From the NCBI RefSeq assembly GCF_023078275.1, contig NC_062994.1, forward strand, positions 8,379,545 to 8,443,544: DNA of 64,000 bases, given 5' to 3'. Positions 38,301 to 50,300 of the stretch are shown piece by piece. Below the pieces are notes generated by a model, which saw only the letters and a list, made by a program, of their open reading frames with translations, did no database searches and was not told where the DNA came from. Each line of letters starts with the position of its first letter. Position 1 is the stretch's first letter. The stretch comes from Leguminivora glycinivorella. Lineage: Eukaryota > Arthropoda > Insecta > Lepidoptera > Tortricidae. A program made the position numbers and the translations under genes.

Positions 38301-41300
38301 TGTGAAGCGCAATCTGACTGTGCGAGCGTTTCGTCGGCTGCTCACGAGCGCACCAAGAGTTGGGTAGAACGACAGGCTAGGCATACGGAGCTCGCGAAAA
38401 CCGAAAATGTCATTCCCGCGCCGACTAGCAAAATTGAAGTTAAGCCCGAGCGTCCTAAACCGTACGGTAGTCATTTCGCGCCGATAGTCCACAAACCTCC
38501 TGAGTTGCCTAGCTTCGACGGCAACGTAACAGAATGGATAGCTTTCCGCGCGGAATTCAACGACACTTCGCCTATGTTCAGTGACGTAAACAACGTGAGT
38601 AGGATTAGGCGTGCTCTCAAAGGAGACGCACGAACGGCCGTGAAATCGATTATGTATACTGTTCAAGACCCGCGAGTGATAATGGACGCGTTAGAGCGTC
38701 AGTTCGGCGATCCGGACGAAATAGTGTTAACCGAATTGCATAGTGTTAAACGTATGCCACGTTTGGCAGAAGACAATAGTAACATTGCGTCGTTCGCCGC
38801 GCACGTAGCAAACGCCGTGGCTACAATAAAATCACTCGGGCAGGACAAGTATCTACACGCGCCGGAATTGGTCAATAAAATAGTTGACAAATTAAATTTA
38901 ATAGTGCGATATGAGTGGTCGAAATACAGACGTGCTAATCCCAGTTCCCCAGACCTCGTCGCGGTCTCTGAGTTTTTAAACGAGATTAGCATAGCCGCGA
39001 AGCGCATTATCCGTAAACCGACGCATAAACTGAGAACCGCCGTGCATACGGTTTTATATGAGCACGAGCCTAGGGCATCTGGGCGTCGAGCCCCCGAATA
39101 CACGCGCGATATCAGTACCGGTTCGGAAGAATCTCGCGACGCACGTCCGCGTACGTACGATAGAAAAAGTCATGCTAAAGTAAATCCGCCTATAGTAGCT
39201 CAAGTGAAGCACCGCGAACATAAAAAAAAACCCGTGCTCGCTTCATCGAAGCCTAAGACGTACAACTCCACCTCCGTCGCGCAAAGTCACGCTTGCGCTA
39301 TATGCGCTAGTAATGAGCACAAAAACGTGTCGTGCCCTAAGCTTATCGCGGCCTCGGTGGCAGAACGTTGGGAATTAGTTAGGAGCTCGAAGCTCTGCTT
39401 TAGGTGTTTAGACTTGACTCACCGTCGACCTGTTAAATGCAAATACGTCGCGTGTGGTGTAAACCAATGCGAAGCGGGTCATCATAAGTTACTACACGGA
39501 CTGAGCGCGGTCGCCCCCGCGAACGGTAGTAATAGGACGGGAGCAATTAATACTATCTCGTGCGCGCACACGTATTTAAAAGTCATTCCTGTAGAGGTAT
39601 CTGGGCCGTTAGGCACAGTGCAAACCCTCGCGCTACTAGACGAAGGCGCGGAAATGACGTTAATTTTACACGAAACCGCTGATAAAATCGCACCACGGGT
39701 CAGAGGTCAACCTCTCGACATCACGGGCGTAGGCGGTGTAGTGAGCGATCAAGATTCGTATACTATGCAGGTCGCTATTCGAGGCTTTTGTAGTCGTCAT
39801 ATGGAAATCATGGAGGCCGTTACGATTAGTACGTTCGGAGTAGGCGTGCAATGTGTTCCGCGTAGTACGGTCGACAAGTGCGATCACTTGAAGGAAATCG
39901 CAGACGAGCTGTGGTATCCGCCCGCGAAGCCTACTATTTTGATAGGACAGGATAATTGGCATCTAATTATCACGCGGCAGATTATTAGCGGACCGCCACA
40001 TCTTCCCGTAGCTAGTCTCACGCGATTAGGCTGGGTTTTGCACGGACCAGATAAGACGACCCGCGCCGCGGTACATTTCGTAGGGCACGCTAGGCCTAAG
40101 ACCGCGGACGACGAAGCCGTCGAATTAATGAAGCAGCATTTCGATATCGAGGCGTTAGGCGTGTCAAAGCAGCTGCCTAGGGCCGACCCGGATCAACGCG
40201 CGTTAGATATTTTAAGGGCAACGTGCGAAAAGATACCGGGGAGAATAGGTATCGAGCGGGACTATTATGGCGGAGCGATGACGAAACTCTCCCAGACAAT
40301 CGCGCGCAGGCGTTAAAACGGTTATATAGTTTAGAACGAAAATTAGACCGCGACGCGAATCTTAAAGCCGAGTATTCGAAGCACATGAACAATTTGCTAG
40401 AGAAAGGCTACGCGGAGAAAATGGACTCGCCCCCGCCCCCCGACTCGCCCCGGGCATGGTATCTCGCGCATTTCCCGGTTTTTCATCCGCAACGTGGAAA
40501 AATGCGTCTAGTTTGGGACGCAGCGGCTATGGCCTACGGCAGGTCATTAAATAGCGCGTTACTGGCCGGGCCAGACTTGTTAGAGTCGCTATTCGGAGTA
40601 TTGGTTCGCTTCCGCGAGGGAAAAATCGCGGTAATAGCGGACGTTAAAGAAATGTTTCTCCAGATCGAGATTATGGAACAGGATCGGGACGCTTTACGTT
40701 TCGTTTTTAGGGGGGAGGACCGCGACGGACCGCCGCAGGAATATAGAATGAAAAGGCTAATATTCGGCTCAGCGTCGTCACCTACCACCGCGCTGTATGT
40801 AAAAAACGAAAACGCGAAAGAACATAGTGCAGAGTTTCCGATCGCTGCGGAGAAAACGATCAAAAATACGTATATGGATGACATGTTGATAGCACTCGAC
40901 ATGAGCGAACAGGAAGCTAGGCGCGTTGTGAACGATGTTTACGAACTGAACATGCGCGCGTCGTTTGAACTTCGAGGTTTCGCGTCGAATCATCCGGAGG
41001 TAATCGCGGACGTAGTCAACAGTAAGGAGGAGACTACGGTCATAGGCGCTAGCGATAGCGAACGCACGCTAGGCTTAAAGTGGAATCATAAACGCGATAC
41101 GTTAGGGTTTAACGTGAATTTTAGGAACACACCCGAAAACGTACTCGACGGCCGCGAATTACCCACAAAAAGGCAGGTCACGAGTAGTGCGATGTCCATA
41201 TTCGACCCCATAGGTTACATTAGCCCCATATCAGTGCTAGGTAAAGCGTTAATGCAAGAGATATGGCGCACTGGGATCGGTTGGGACACGCCCATTCCCG

Positions 41301-44300
41301 TTACGCTCGCGCCCGCCTGGCGTTCGTTTATAGAAAACGTACAGCAGTTAAAACAGCTCGAAATTCCTAGACACGTACCCGCGTACAACCGCGAAGCGCA
41401 CATGCATGTATTTTGCGACGCTAGTGAAAAAATATACGCCGCGGCCGTGTATCTGGTTAGCATAACGCCCGAGGGAGAGCGTACGTCCGCGTTAGTAGCC
41501 GCAAAGGCCCGCGTCGCGCCTCTTCGCGTAGTTAGCATTCCACGAATGGAATTACAGAGCTGTGTGCTAGCCACGCGTCTAGCAGATACGATAATAAAAG
41601 AGTCGGACTACGTAATTAAGGAAAAATATTTTTGGTCAGACTCGAAGACGGCACTCGCTTGGATTCGCTCAGACCCGCGTAAATATAAGACGTACGTCGC
41701 TCATAGGTTAGCTGAGATAGAAAACACTACCACCCCCGCTAACTGGCGATGGGTGCCTAGTGCCGCTAACGTAGCGGACGACGCCACTCGGGGCGTCCCG
41801 GCGCATTTTGGGGCCGACCACCGGTGGTTCGTTGGGCCAGAATTCATACGGAAAAGCGAGTCTTATTGGCCGGTAGAAAAAACGCTCGCGCCCGTCGCAG
41901 ACACGGGCGAAGAGCGCGCAGCGAAAGTAGTTTGCTCGCTAGGCGTTACTAGGAAAACGTTCGACTACCTACCAGATATAAATAGGTTTCCGCGTTTTAA
42001 ACGTTTAGTTAGAGTCACTGCTCTCGTTCTGGTTGCCGCTGAGGCTTTCAAAGCCTTATTGCTCAAAAAGAAAACGGAAACAGAAATGAACAATGAACAT
42101 ATCAGACTGGCGGAGATATTGCTCATTCGTCGGAGTCAGCACGCGTCATTCCCGGAGGAAATTAAGTTGCTGGAAACTGGGCGCGCGCTACCTAAGAAAT
42201 CACCGCTGCACAAGGTCGCTGTGAAGCTGGATAAAAACGGGATCATCACTCTGAACGCGAGGATCGACAAAGACGTCCACATCCCAGTGCTGCACGCGAA
42301 GGAAGATTTCACGAATTTGCTGATATATCATTTTCACGCTCTGTACAATCACGGCAACCACTCAACCGTCATTAACGAGCTGAAACAGAGATATTATATT
42401 ATCGGGCTGCGCGGCACAATACGATATATTACAAACAAGTGCCAATGGTGTCGGACCTATAAAGGGACTACCCTCAAAGTCCCCGTAGGCGACTTACCAG
42501 CAGAGAGGCTCCAGGCGAATCAACCGCCATTCACTGCCGCCGCCGTCGATTTGTTCGGCCCGATGAATATTACAATAGGCCGCCGCCGCGAAAAGAGATG
42601 GGGAGTGTTGTTCACTTGCCTCACAACTCGAGCTGTACATCTAGAGCTTGCCGCCTCCTTATCGGCATCCTCCATGATACTATCACTAAGAAGAATGATA
42701 GCTCGACGCGGCGCGCCTACAGTTCTGTACTCGGACAACGCCACTAACTTTTACGGCGCCGAGAGAGAACTAGCGGAAGCTAAGAGAACACTGCCTGACA
42801 GCCTGAAGCCCTTCCTGTCCGAACGCGAGATGACCTGGAAGAAGATTCCACCTGGAAACCCCTCAGCAGGCGGCGCGTGGGAGCGCCTGGTGGGCAGTGT
42901 TAAGACCGCTTTAAAAGTGACACTGAATGAAAGAGCTCCTCATGAAGAAGTTCTGCACACGCTGTTGCTAGAAGCCGAGCATATAGTCAACTCGAGACCG
43001 CTGACGCCAGTGAACCCAGACCTCGACGACGAAGCTCTGACGCCGAACCACTTTCTCATCGGCCGTTCGAGCGCCCTGTCGCCGCTAGGCGTGTTCACCG
43101 ACTCCGTGTTGACCCTATCGTCATGGAAAACAGCTCAGAACTTGGCCGATCACTTTTGGAGGCGCTGGATAAAGGAATACCGGCCCAGCTTACTCCCTCG
43201 GTCGAGCGCTCATCAGCAGGTGCACAAGCTACACGAAGGAGACATAGTGATAGTGGCCGACGGCTCTATGCCCCGCGGAACTTGGCCTAGAGGTGTAATC
43301 ACACAACTCTTTCCCGGCCCTGATGGCCACGTAAGAGTAGCCATAGTTCGTACCCGCGCAGGAGAAGTACGTCGCCCAGTTTCCAGGCTTATTCCCATAT
43401 GCTCTGTCCACTCAGACGGTGTTAGCACACGCGGGGAGATTGTCGCATATAGGTTAAGTTATGTCTCTATTTTTATTCTTTGTCGTGTTTTATTTGCTTT
43501 TGTGTTGTATTTTTGTGCCTGTTGTATTGTCTTTTGTGTGTCTTAGCATGTACTAATAAAACTACCCTTGCATGCTACTAATTTTAATAATATAGAATAA
43601 GTTAATCATAAAAACTAACACTGTATCATGATTGGTTATTTGGATTAATAAATACATTCGCGATGTGTAGCGCGCGAAGTGAAAGAGGCGGAGCTACACG
43701 GCATGGAGGGGCGCGCTGTTACATAAGCACCCACGCCGCCTCCGCTCCCTCATTCCGCTCACTACGCTCACGAGCATAACATCTTAACATGTCTTTACCT
43801 TACTAACCCTGGTAGCCCTGGTAACCCTGGTAGCCTTGGTATTGGTAGCATGGTAATTGGTACGAGGTTCCTGTCAGCGCGTCTACAAGCTTCTACGCCG
43901 GTCAACGAGCGCAGTCCTGCACTCCACAATATATTATGTGATGTAACTAAAAATTTATGGTTTTCGTAATTTTTCCTTTATCTTTGCTATAAGACGTTGC
44001 TTCGTACCAAATTTCAAGATTCTGAGTTCACGGGAAGCAGCGGGAAGGTTTTGATTCCCTTGCAAGTGTCGAAAATTTGCGGCATAAACGGCTGTATCTT
44101 TTGATTGCGTTGGCTTAGAAGTTTGATTTTTTCACAGCTTCAAGGGACAGTAGACCTGAGTAATTGATATAAATTTCAGCTTCATACCTCCACGCGTTCC
44201 TGAGAAAAAGGGTCTTGACAGACGGACGGACGGACGGACAGACGGACAACAAAGTGATCCTATAAGGGTTCCGTTTTTTCCTTTTGAGGTACGGAACCCT

Positions 44301-47300
44301 AAAAATTGAGCCAAACAGTGACACGATAAGAGGTACGAGAGGCTCACCGGTGACTGAGCGGGGGTGGTGACGGACTTTCGTACCTCACTGGTTGTCTCAA
44401 GTTTGACTTTTGGCTCAATTTTTTTACAGTTAGTCAACCTACTTCTATAGTCAACTGGCTCCGGTTTCCCCTATACATTATCAATTACGATGCAATCAGT
44501 CTAGAATACATAGTAACTATAGTGATCAATTGTCCGTTTTTTTGTTCAGTACATATGGCGCTACTTTAACGCACTAGTGCGAGAAGAGTTACTTATAATG
44601 TGCCTACGTGGAAACTTCAAAGGGCCATATATACTGAAAAACGAACAATACACGTGCAAAAAGGAAATTCGCAACTTGTGTTGATTTAAATCGCAAGTTG
44701 ACTAGTAGGGAATGCTTTAAAGCATTAAGTCCGCCTTTTTGTATTATAAGATTTTTCTTTTGTGCTTACAGGTTAAATAAATTAATAACAATTTTATTTA
44801 TTGTTTAAAGGTGTGAATGAATGAATTACTTTTAATTATGATAAAGATAAAGATTTTACATACTATGATGTAACTCTATTGATTTATTGAGCTTACCGTG
44901 GGACTCAGTCAATCTGTGTAAAAATGTCCTATAATATTTATTTATTTATTATTATTATTTATTGATTGAATACAACTCTTGCGGGCTTACAGGTGATCCC
45001 AAAACGCTCACAAGATAGTGCTTAAATACCTATTCTAAAAATTAACAATGTCACTTAATTATTAGGTACAGCAGGGCAAATCTCGAGTAGGGGGCAAATG
45101 TAACTGGTCTATTCTTTCGATGTTTTATCAAATAGAGTGTCCACCGGTTATATATGGTAGGCGCGTTCAGTGAATGCATGTAGAACTCAACATCATAGTG
45201 TAATAATGGAAAAAATGGATCAGTTACAATTGTCCCCCAGTCGAGATTTGCCCCGCTGTACCTTATAATTATCATTAATAGATTTTTATAAATTATCTCT
45301 TTACAGGAGACAAAATGAAAGACACGAAAACCGCTTTTATAAGAAAAATCCGCTCAATAATTGCAAATAGAGGCTGCCCTGGCGGATACAGACCAGTGCT
45401 TTTGGACGCACACACTAAAATATGCGTAAAAAAGAACAAATATCGTAATGAAATGGAACAGACGACGACCACAATAATAGGAAAAAAGAATTCAGATTTC
45501 AAGCGAACGCCAAGGGCGTGTCCAAGTGGGTACAGAATTAAACGCTTTAAAGGGACAAAAGAGTGCGCGAAATTGACGAAGATTCGTAATAAGGATGCTT
45601 TAGGACACATTAAAATTTTGAAAAACCCCCGACCGCGACATAGTGGACCGATTTTCATGAAACATGGCTAAGAACACTCCCGACTAACTCAGCTTTCAGA
45701 CAAAAACCGGCCAAGAGCGTGTCGGGCCACGCTCAGGGTAGGGTTCCGTAGTTTTTCGTATTTTTCTCAAAAACTACTAAACCCATCAAGTTCAAAACAA
45801 TTTTCCTAGAAAGTCTTTATAAAGTTCTACTTTTGTGATTTTTTTCATATTTTTTAAACATATGGTTCAAAAGTTACAGGGGGGGGACGCACTTTTTTTT
45901 CCTTTAGGAGCGATTATTTCCGAAAATATTAATATTATCAAAAAACGATCTTAGTAAACCCTTATTCATTTTTAAATACCTATCCAACAATATATCACAC
46001 GTTGGGGTTGGAATTAAAAAAAATATCAGCCCCCACTTTACATGTAGGGGGGGTACCCTAATAAAACATTTTTTTTCATTTTTTATTTTTGCACTTTGTT
46101 GGCGTGATTGATATACATATTGGTACCAAATTTCAACTTTCTAGTGCTAACGGTTACTGAGATTATTCGCGGACGGACGGACGGACGGACAGACAGACAT
46201 GGCGAAACTATAAGGGTTCCTAGTTGACTACGGAACCCTAAAAAAGACAATTTTCTTCGATGTCTGTATTTATCGATGCTTTTTGAATCGTAATAGGTAC
46301 TTACGTGTAGTATTCATTTTTGAACTACGTTGTATTTATTATACTATGTACTACGCTGTTTTATAACTACCTACTGTTTAGGTTAACTTCGTATGTATTT
46401 TATGAACCTCCAGGTGTATTTGTATTACTTTCAGTTTTTTTTTGTAGGTACATCATGTACTACACCTATGTATGATGTATATTACGACTGTTTGTGTTCT
46501 AAATAAATTTAAAAAAAACCGGCCAAGAGCGTGTCGGGCCACGCTCAGTGTAGGGTTTCGTAGTTTTCCGTATTTTTCTCAAAAACTACTGAACCTATCA
46601 AGTTCAAAACAATTTTCCTAGAAAGTCTTTATAAAGTTCTACTTTTGTGATTTTTTTCATATTTTTTAAACATATGGTTCAAAAGTTAGAGGGGGGGGGG
46701 ACGCACTTTTTTTCCTTTAGGAGCGATTATTTCCAAAAATATTAATATTATCAAAAAACGATCTTAGTAAACCCTTATTCATTTTTAAATACCTATCCAA
46801 CAATATATCACATGTTGGGGTTAGAATGAAAAAAATATCAGCCCCCACTTTACATGTAGGGGGGGTACCCTAATAAAACATTTTTTTCCATTTTTATTTT
46901 TGCACTTTGTTGGCGTGATTGATATACATATTAGTACCAAATTTCAGCTTTCTAGTGCTAACGGTTACTGAGATTATCCGCGGACGGACGGACGGACAGA
47001 CAGACATGGCGAAACTATGTATAAGGGTTCCTAGTTGACTACGGAACCCTAAAAAGACTAAATCTAAATCGGTTCATCCGTTCGGTAGCTACGATGCCAC
47101 AGACAGACACACACACAGACAGACAAACAGACAGACATACAGACAGACAGACACGTCAAACTTATAACACCCCGTCTTTTTTGTCGTCTCTCATCATGGG
47201 GACTTATTTTTTTTTATTCCAACCCCAACGTGTGATATATTGTTGGATAGGTATTAAAAATGAATAAGGGTTTACTAAAATCGTTTTTTGATAATATTAA

Positions 47301-50300
47301 TATTTTCGGAAATAATCGCTCCTAAAGGAAAAAAAGTGTGGGGGCACTTTTTTAGGGTTCCGTAGTCAACTAGGAACCCTTATAGTTTCGCCATGTCTGT
47401 CTGTCCGTCCGTCCGTCCGTCCGTCCGTCCGCGGATAATCTCAGTAACCGTAAGCACTAGAAAGCTGAAATTTGGTACCAATATGTATATCAATCACGCC
47501 AACAAAGTGCAAAAATAAAAAATAGAAAAAATGTTTTATTAGGGTACCCCCCCTACATGTAAAGTGGGGGCTGATATTTTTTTTCATTCCAACCCCAACG
47601 TGTGATATATTGTTGGATAGGTATTTAAAAATGAATAAGGGTTTACTAAGATCGTTTTTTGATAATATTAATATTTTCGGAAATAATCGCTCCTAAAGGA
47701 AAAAAAAGTGCGTCCCCCCCCTCTAACTTTTGAACCATACGTTTAAAAAATATGAAAAAAATCACAAAAGTAGAACTTTATAAAAACTTTCTAGGAAAAT
47801 TGTTTTGAACTTAATAGGTTCAGTAGTTTTTGAGAAAAATACGGAAAACTACGGAACCCTACACTGAGCGTGGCCCGACACGCTCTTGGCCGGTTTTTTT
47901 CTTCTTCACTAAGCGTTTCGCTTCAACATTTATTTTGCGAACCGCCAAGGAGTGGAATGCCCTGCCTGAGTCTGTGTTCCCACATGAGTACAATCCAGGT
48001 CTCTTTAAAGCAAGAGTAAATAGGTATCTCATAGGTAAGCGTGATCCACCGTAGACCGCATCATCACTTACCATCGTGTGATCGTGATGCTACTAAAAAA
48101 AAAGTCAATTACTCACCTTTTGATCTTGATAGGTGTCGTAGATGACCGGTGGGTTTTGTGGGTCGAAGTGGTACACAGACCCATCTGGGTTGGTTAGCGG
48201 CCGACCAGTCTGTGGGACAAGGAAAATATTGGAAAAACTCTGGAGTAAAGAGTAAAATAGTTGCTTAATGTGCTAATAATCACACTAATGCCACATCTCG
48301 GACACTGGCAATCAAATATATGAAAGAGGCGCGTTCCTAGCACACATTCTAAGCTCGTGTAGGTGAACGCGTACCTTGCTTGTATGAGTGAGATATGACA
48401 GGTCGACTGTTCGCGTTTTTGACAGGCGGTAACTGTGAGGTAACCGAGCGGGGAGCGGGAGTGGCCATACTGTACGATAGTACTCTTTATTATACTGTGC
48501 TAATGCGGTAATATAGCGCCATAAGTATGTACAGTCATATAGGAATAAGTAAGGGAAGAGGTTGTAACTCTATACATCAGTAAATGCGGGTTATTTGTAT
48601 AGGCCAAAGACATATGTAACTCCATATAGACGGATAAAGTCTAAGAAAAAAATGTACCTCAAAACCCTAGAGAAAAAGATACGGTGGCCTAGATGGCGTT
48701 ACACCTTTGGGGAACGCTCGGCTAGATGGCGCTAATATTAATATTTGACATTCTAACACATATCAAGCTAAGAATATGGGCCAAATTGTCAAAACTGAGG
48801 TTCAAAAGTTTCAAGCCTGTGTCGAGGGATGGCAGTCTATGCACTGTGATTACACATTTTACTTTGACAATAACTCTCTATAACACTCGATCCTCTTTGG
48901 CAGGCATAATTAAGTGACATCTAGCGACAATCACGCGTCAACTAGCATAAATTATCAGTACTGCTACTTGTCAACAGATGTCGCAACGAACGAAAAGTCT
49001 AATGCTCAACAATTTTTAGCTGATATTACAATAGTATTAATCAGTATTCTGTTTTCAATTCGTTCTGCTTGTAATATAAGTTGTAAACTGTTTTAATATT
49101 ACATTTTTGGCAGACGCAACACAGTTGACACCTGATGTCGAGTAGTGGTACTGATTTACGCTATTTGAAGCGTGATTGTCGCTAGATGTCACTACAAATA
49201 ACTTGCATTTACTGATGTATGGAGTTACAACTCTTTCCTCTATGCTTTATAGTATAGTATGAATTTTCTGAGATGGTTCTTTGGCTTTTGCCGTAATCTG
49301 TTAAACAAAAGCCTTTGTTTCTATTATTCATAGCGGCTAGCTCTTGTTTCCACAGCACGGTCTAAAGTCTCAGTGTAGTTAAAATGCAACTATCATGATA
49401 TTAATAAGGTTCTAATCTATAAAAGGCCCTTTCGGAGATAACACGTTTTGTCATCTTCAAAAAAAGTTACCTGCAAGTAAACTGAATCATAAATTTGAAC
49501 CTCATTGTTATCATGATAGTTGCTTTTTAACTACACTGAGACTTTAGACCGTGCTGTGGAAACGAAAGCCAAAGAACCATCTCAGAATATTCATACTATA
49601 ACGTCAGTGTGAACTTTTGATGTGAGTGTGGAACTGTGGATACCTGTGGGTGTATGACTAGCGCGCCAGGAGGTACGCAGTTCAGGTCCGCTACAGCAAA
49701 CACTACGCTCTCGGTTCCCGGCTCCGGACTCGCTCCACCTGCAAATAATTAAACATAATATCAATAATAACAAAATTTAAATTTTGAAAAAAAAAAAACC
49801 CCGACATTGCGGACCGATTTCCATCAAAAATAGCTAAGAACACTCCCAACTAGTTTAGCTTACTATAAAAAAAAATCGGTTCATCCGTTCGGGAGCTACG
49901 ATGCCATAAACAGACACACACACACACACACAGACAGACAGACAGATAGACAAACAGACAGACAGACACGTCAAACTTATAACACCCCGTCGTTTTTGCG
50001 TCGGGGGTTAATTAGTATTATCAATTGTAATTTAAATTCAATTATAAATATCAAATGTCATTTGATATTTGCCAGTCGATTTTCGATGAAGGAAAAACAT
50101 CGTGAGGAAACTGGACTAATTCCAATAAGGTCTAGTTACCCTTCGGGTTGGAAGGTCAGATGGCAGTCGCTTTCGGAAAAACTAGTGCCTACGCCAAATC
50201 TTGGGATTGGTTGTCAAATCAGACCCCAGGCTGCCATGAGCCGTGGCAAATGCCGGGATAACGCAAGCAGGATGTATTATAAATATTATGTACATATGTG

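Larger units (their letters stand above)
36992..43928 (+). mobile_element. Full-length BEL/Pao LTR retrotransposon
   Basis: 6,937 bp with two 488-bp LTRs that are 487/488 identical, a 5-bp target duplication, a primer-binding site after the 5' LTR, gag-protease and RT/RNaseH/integrase ORFs and a purine tract (gcggggaga) before the 3' LTR. No envelope ORF. One substitution between LTRs means a very young insertion. The only visible defect is the frame change near 40,240. It lies in the intron of gene D, itself within an encore intron. Confidence 0.95.
36916..44303 (+). repeat. CCGGCC-type repeat split by BEL/Pao
   Basis: Left 75 bp (ccggccaagtgcgagtcgga ... agggttccgta) and right 375 bp (ending in (GGAC)n, then aagggttccgttttttcctt and tacggaaccct) form one element of about 450 bp, a relative of REP-B with the same agggttccgta/tacggaaccct ends. 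Confidence 0.7.
36866..44472. repeat. Outer inverted-repeat element of a three-layer nest
   Basis: Left gctagttgactatag ... gtttgactaact and right agttagtcaacc ... ctatagtcaactggc are inverse. They enclose a CCGGCC-type repeat (36,916-44,303) that in turn encloses the BEL/Pao element. A further small hairpin with attgagccaaa/tttggctcaat ends lies at 44,304-44,420. Confidence 0.6.

Noticed and set aside
36992..43928. Endogenous retrovirus with envelope
   Set aside because: After integrase and the DUF5641-like tail the frame runs into the 3' LTR; there is no room for an env gene. It is a retrotransposon.
45315..45671. Gene D exon 2 as a stand-alone gene starting at 45,315
   Set aside because: It would lack a signal peptide although it has paired Cys modules. 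The acceptor at 45,306 and phase agreement with 36,854 favour splicing.
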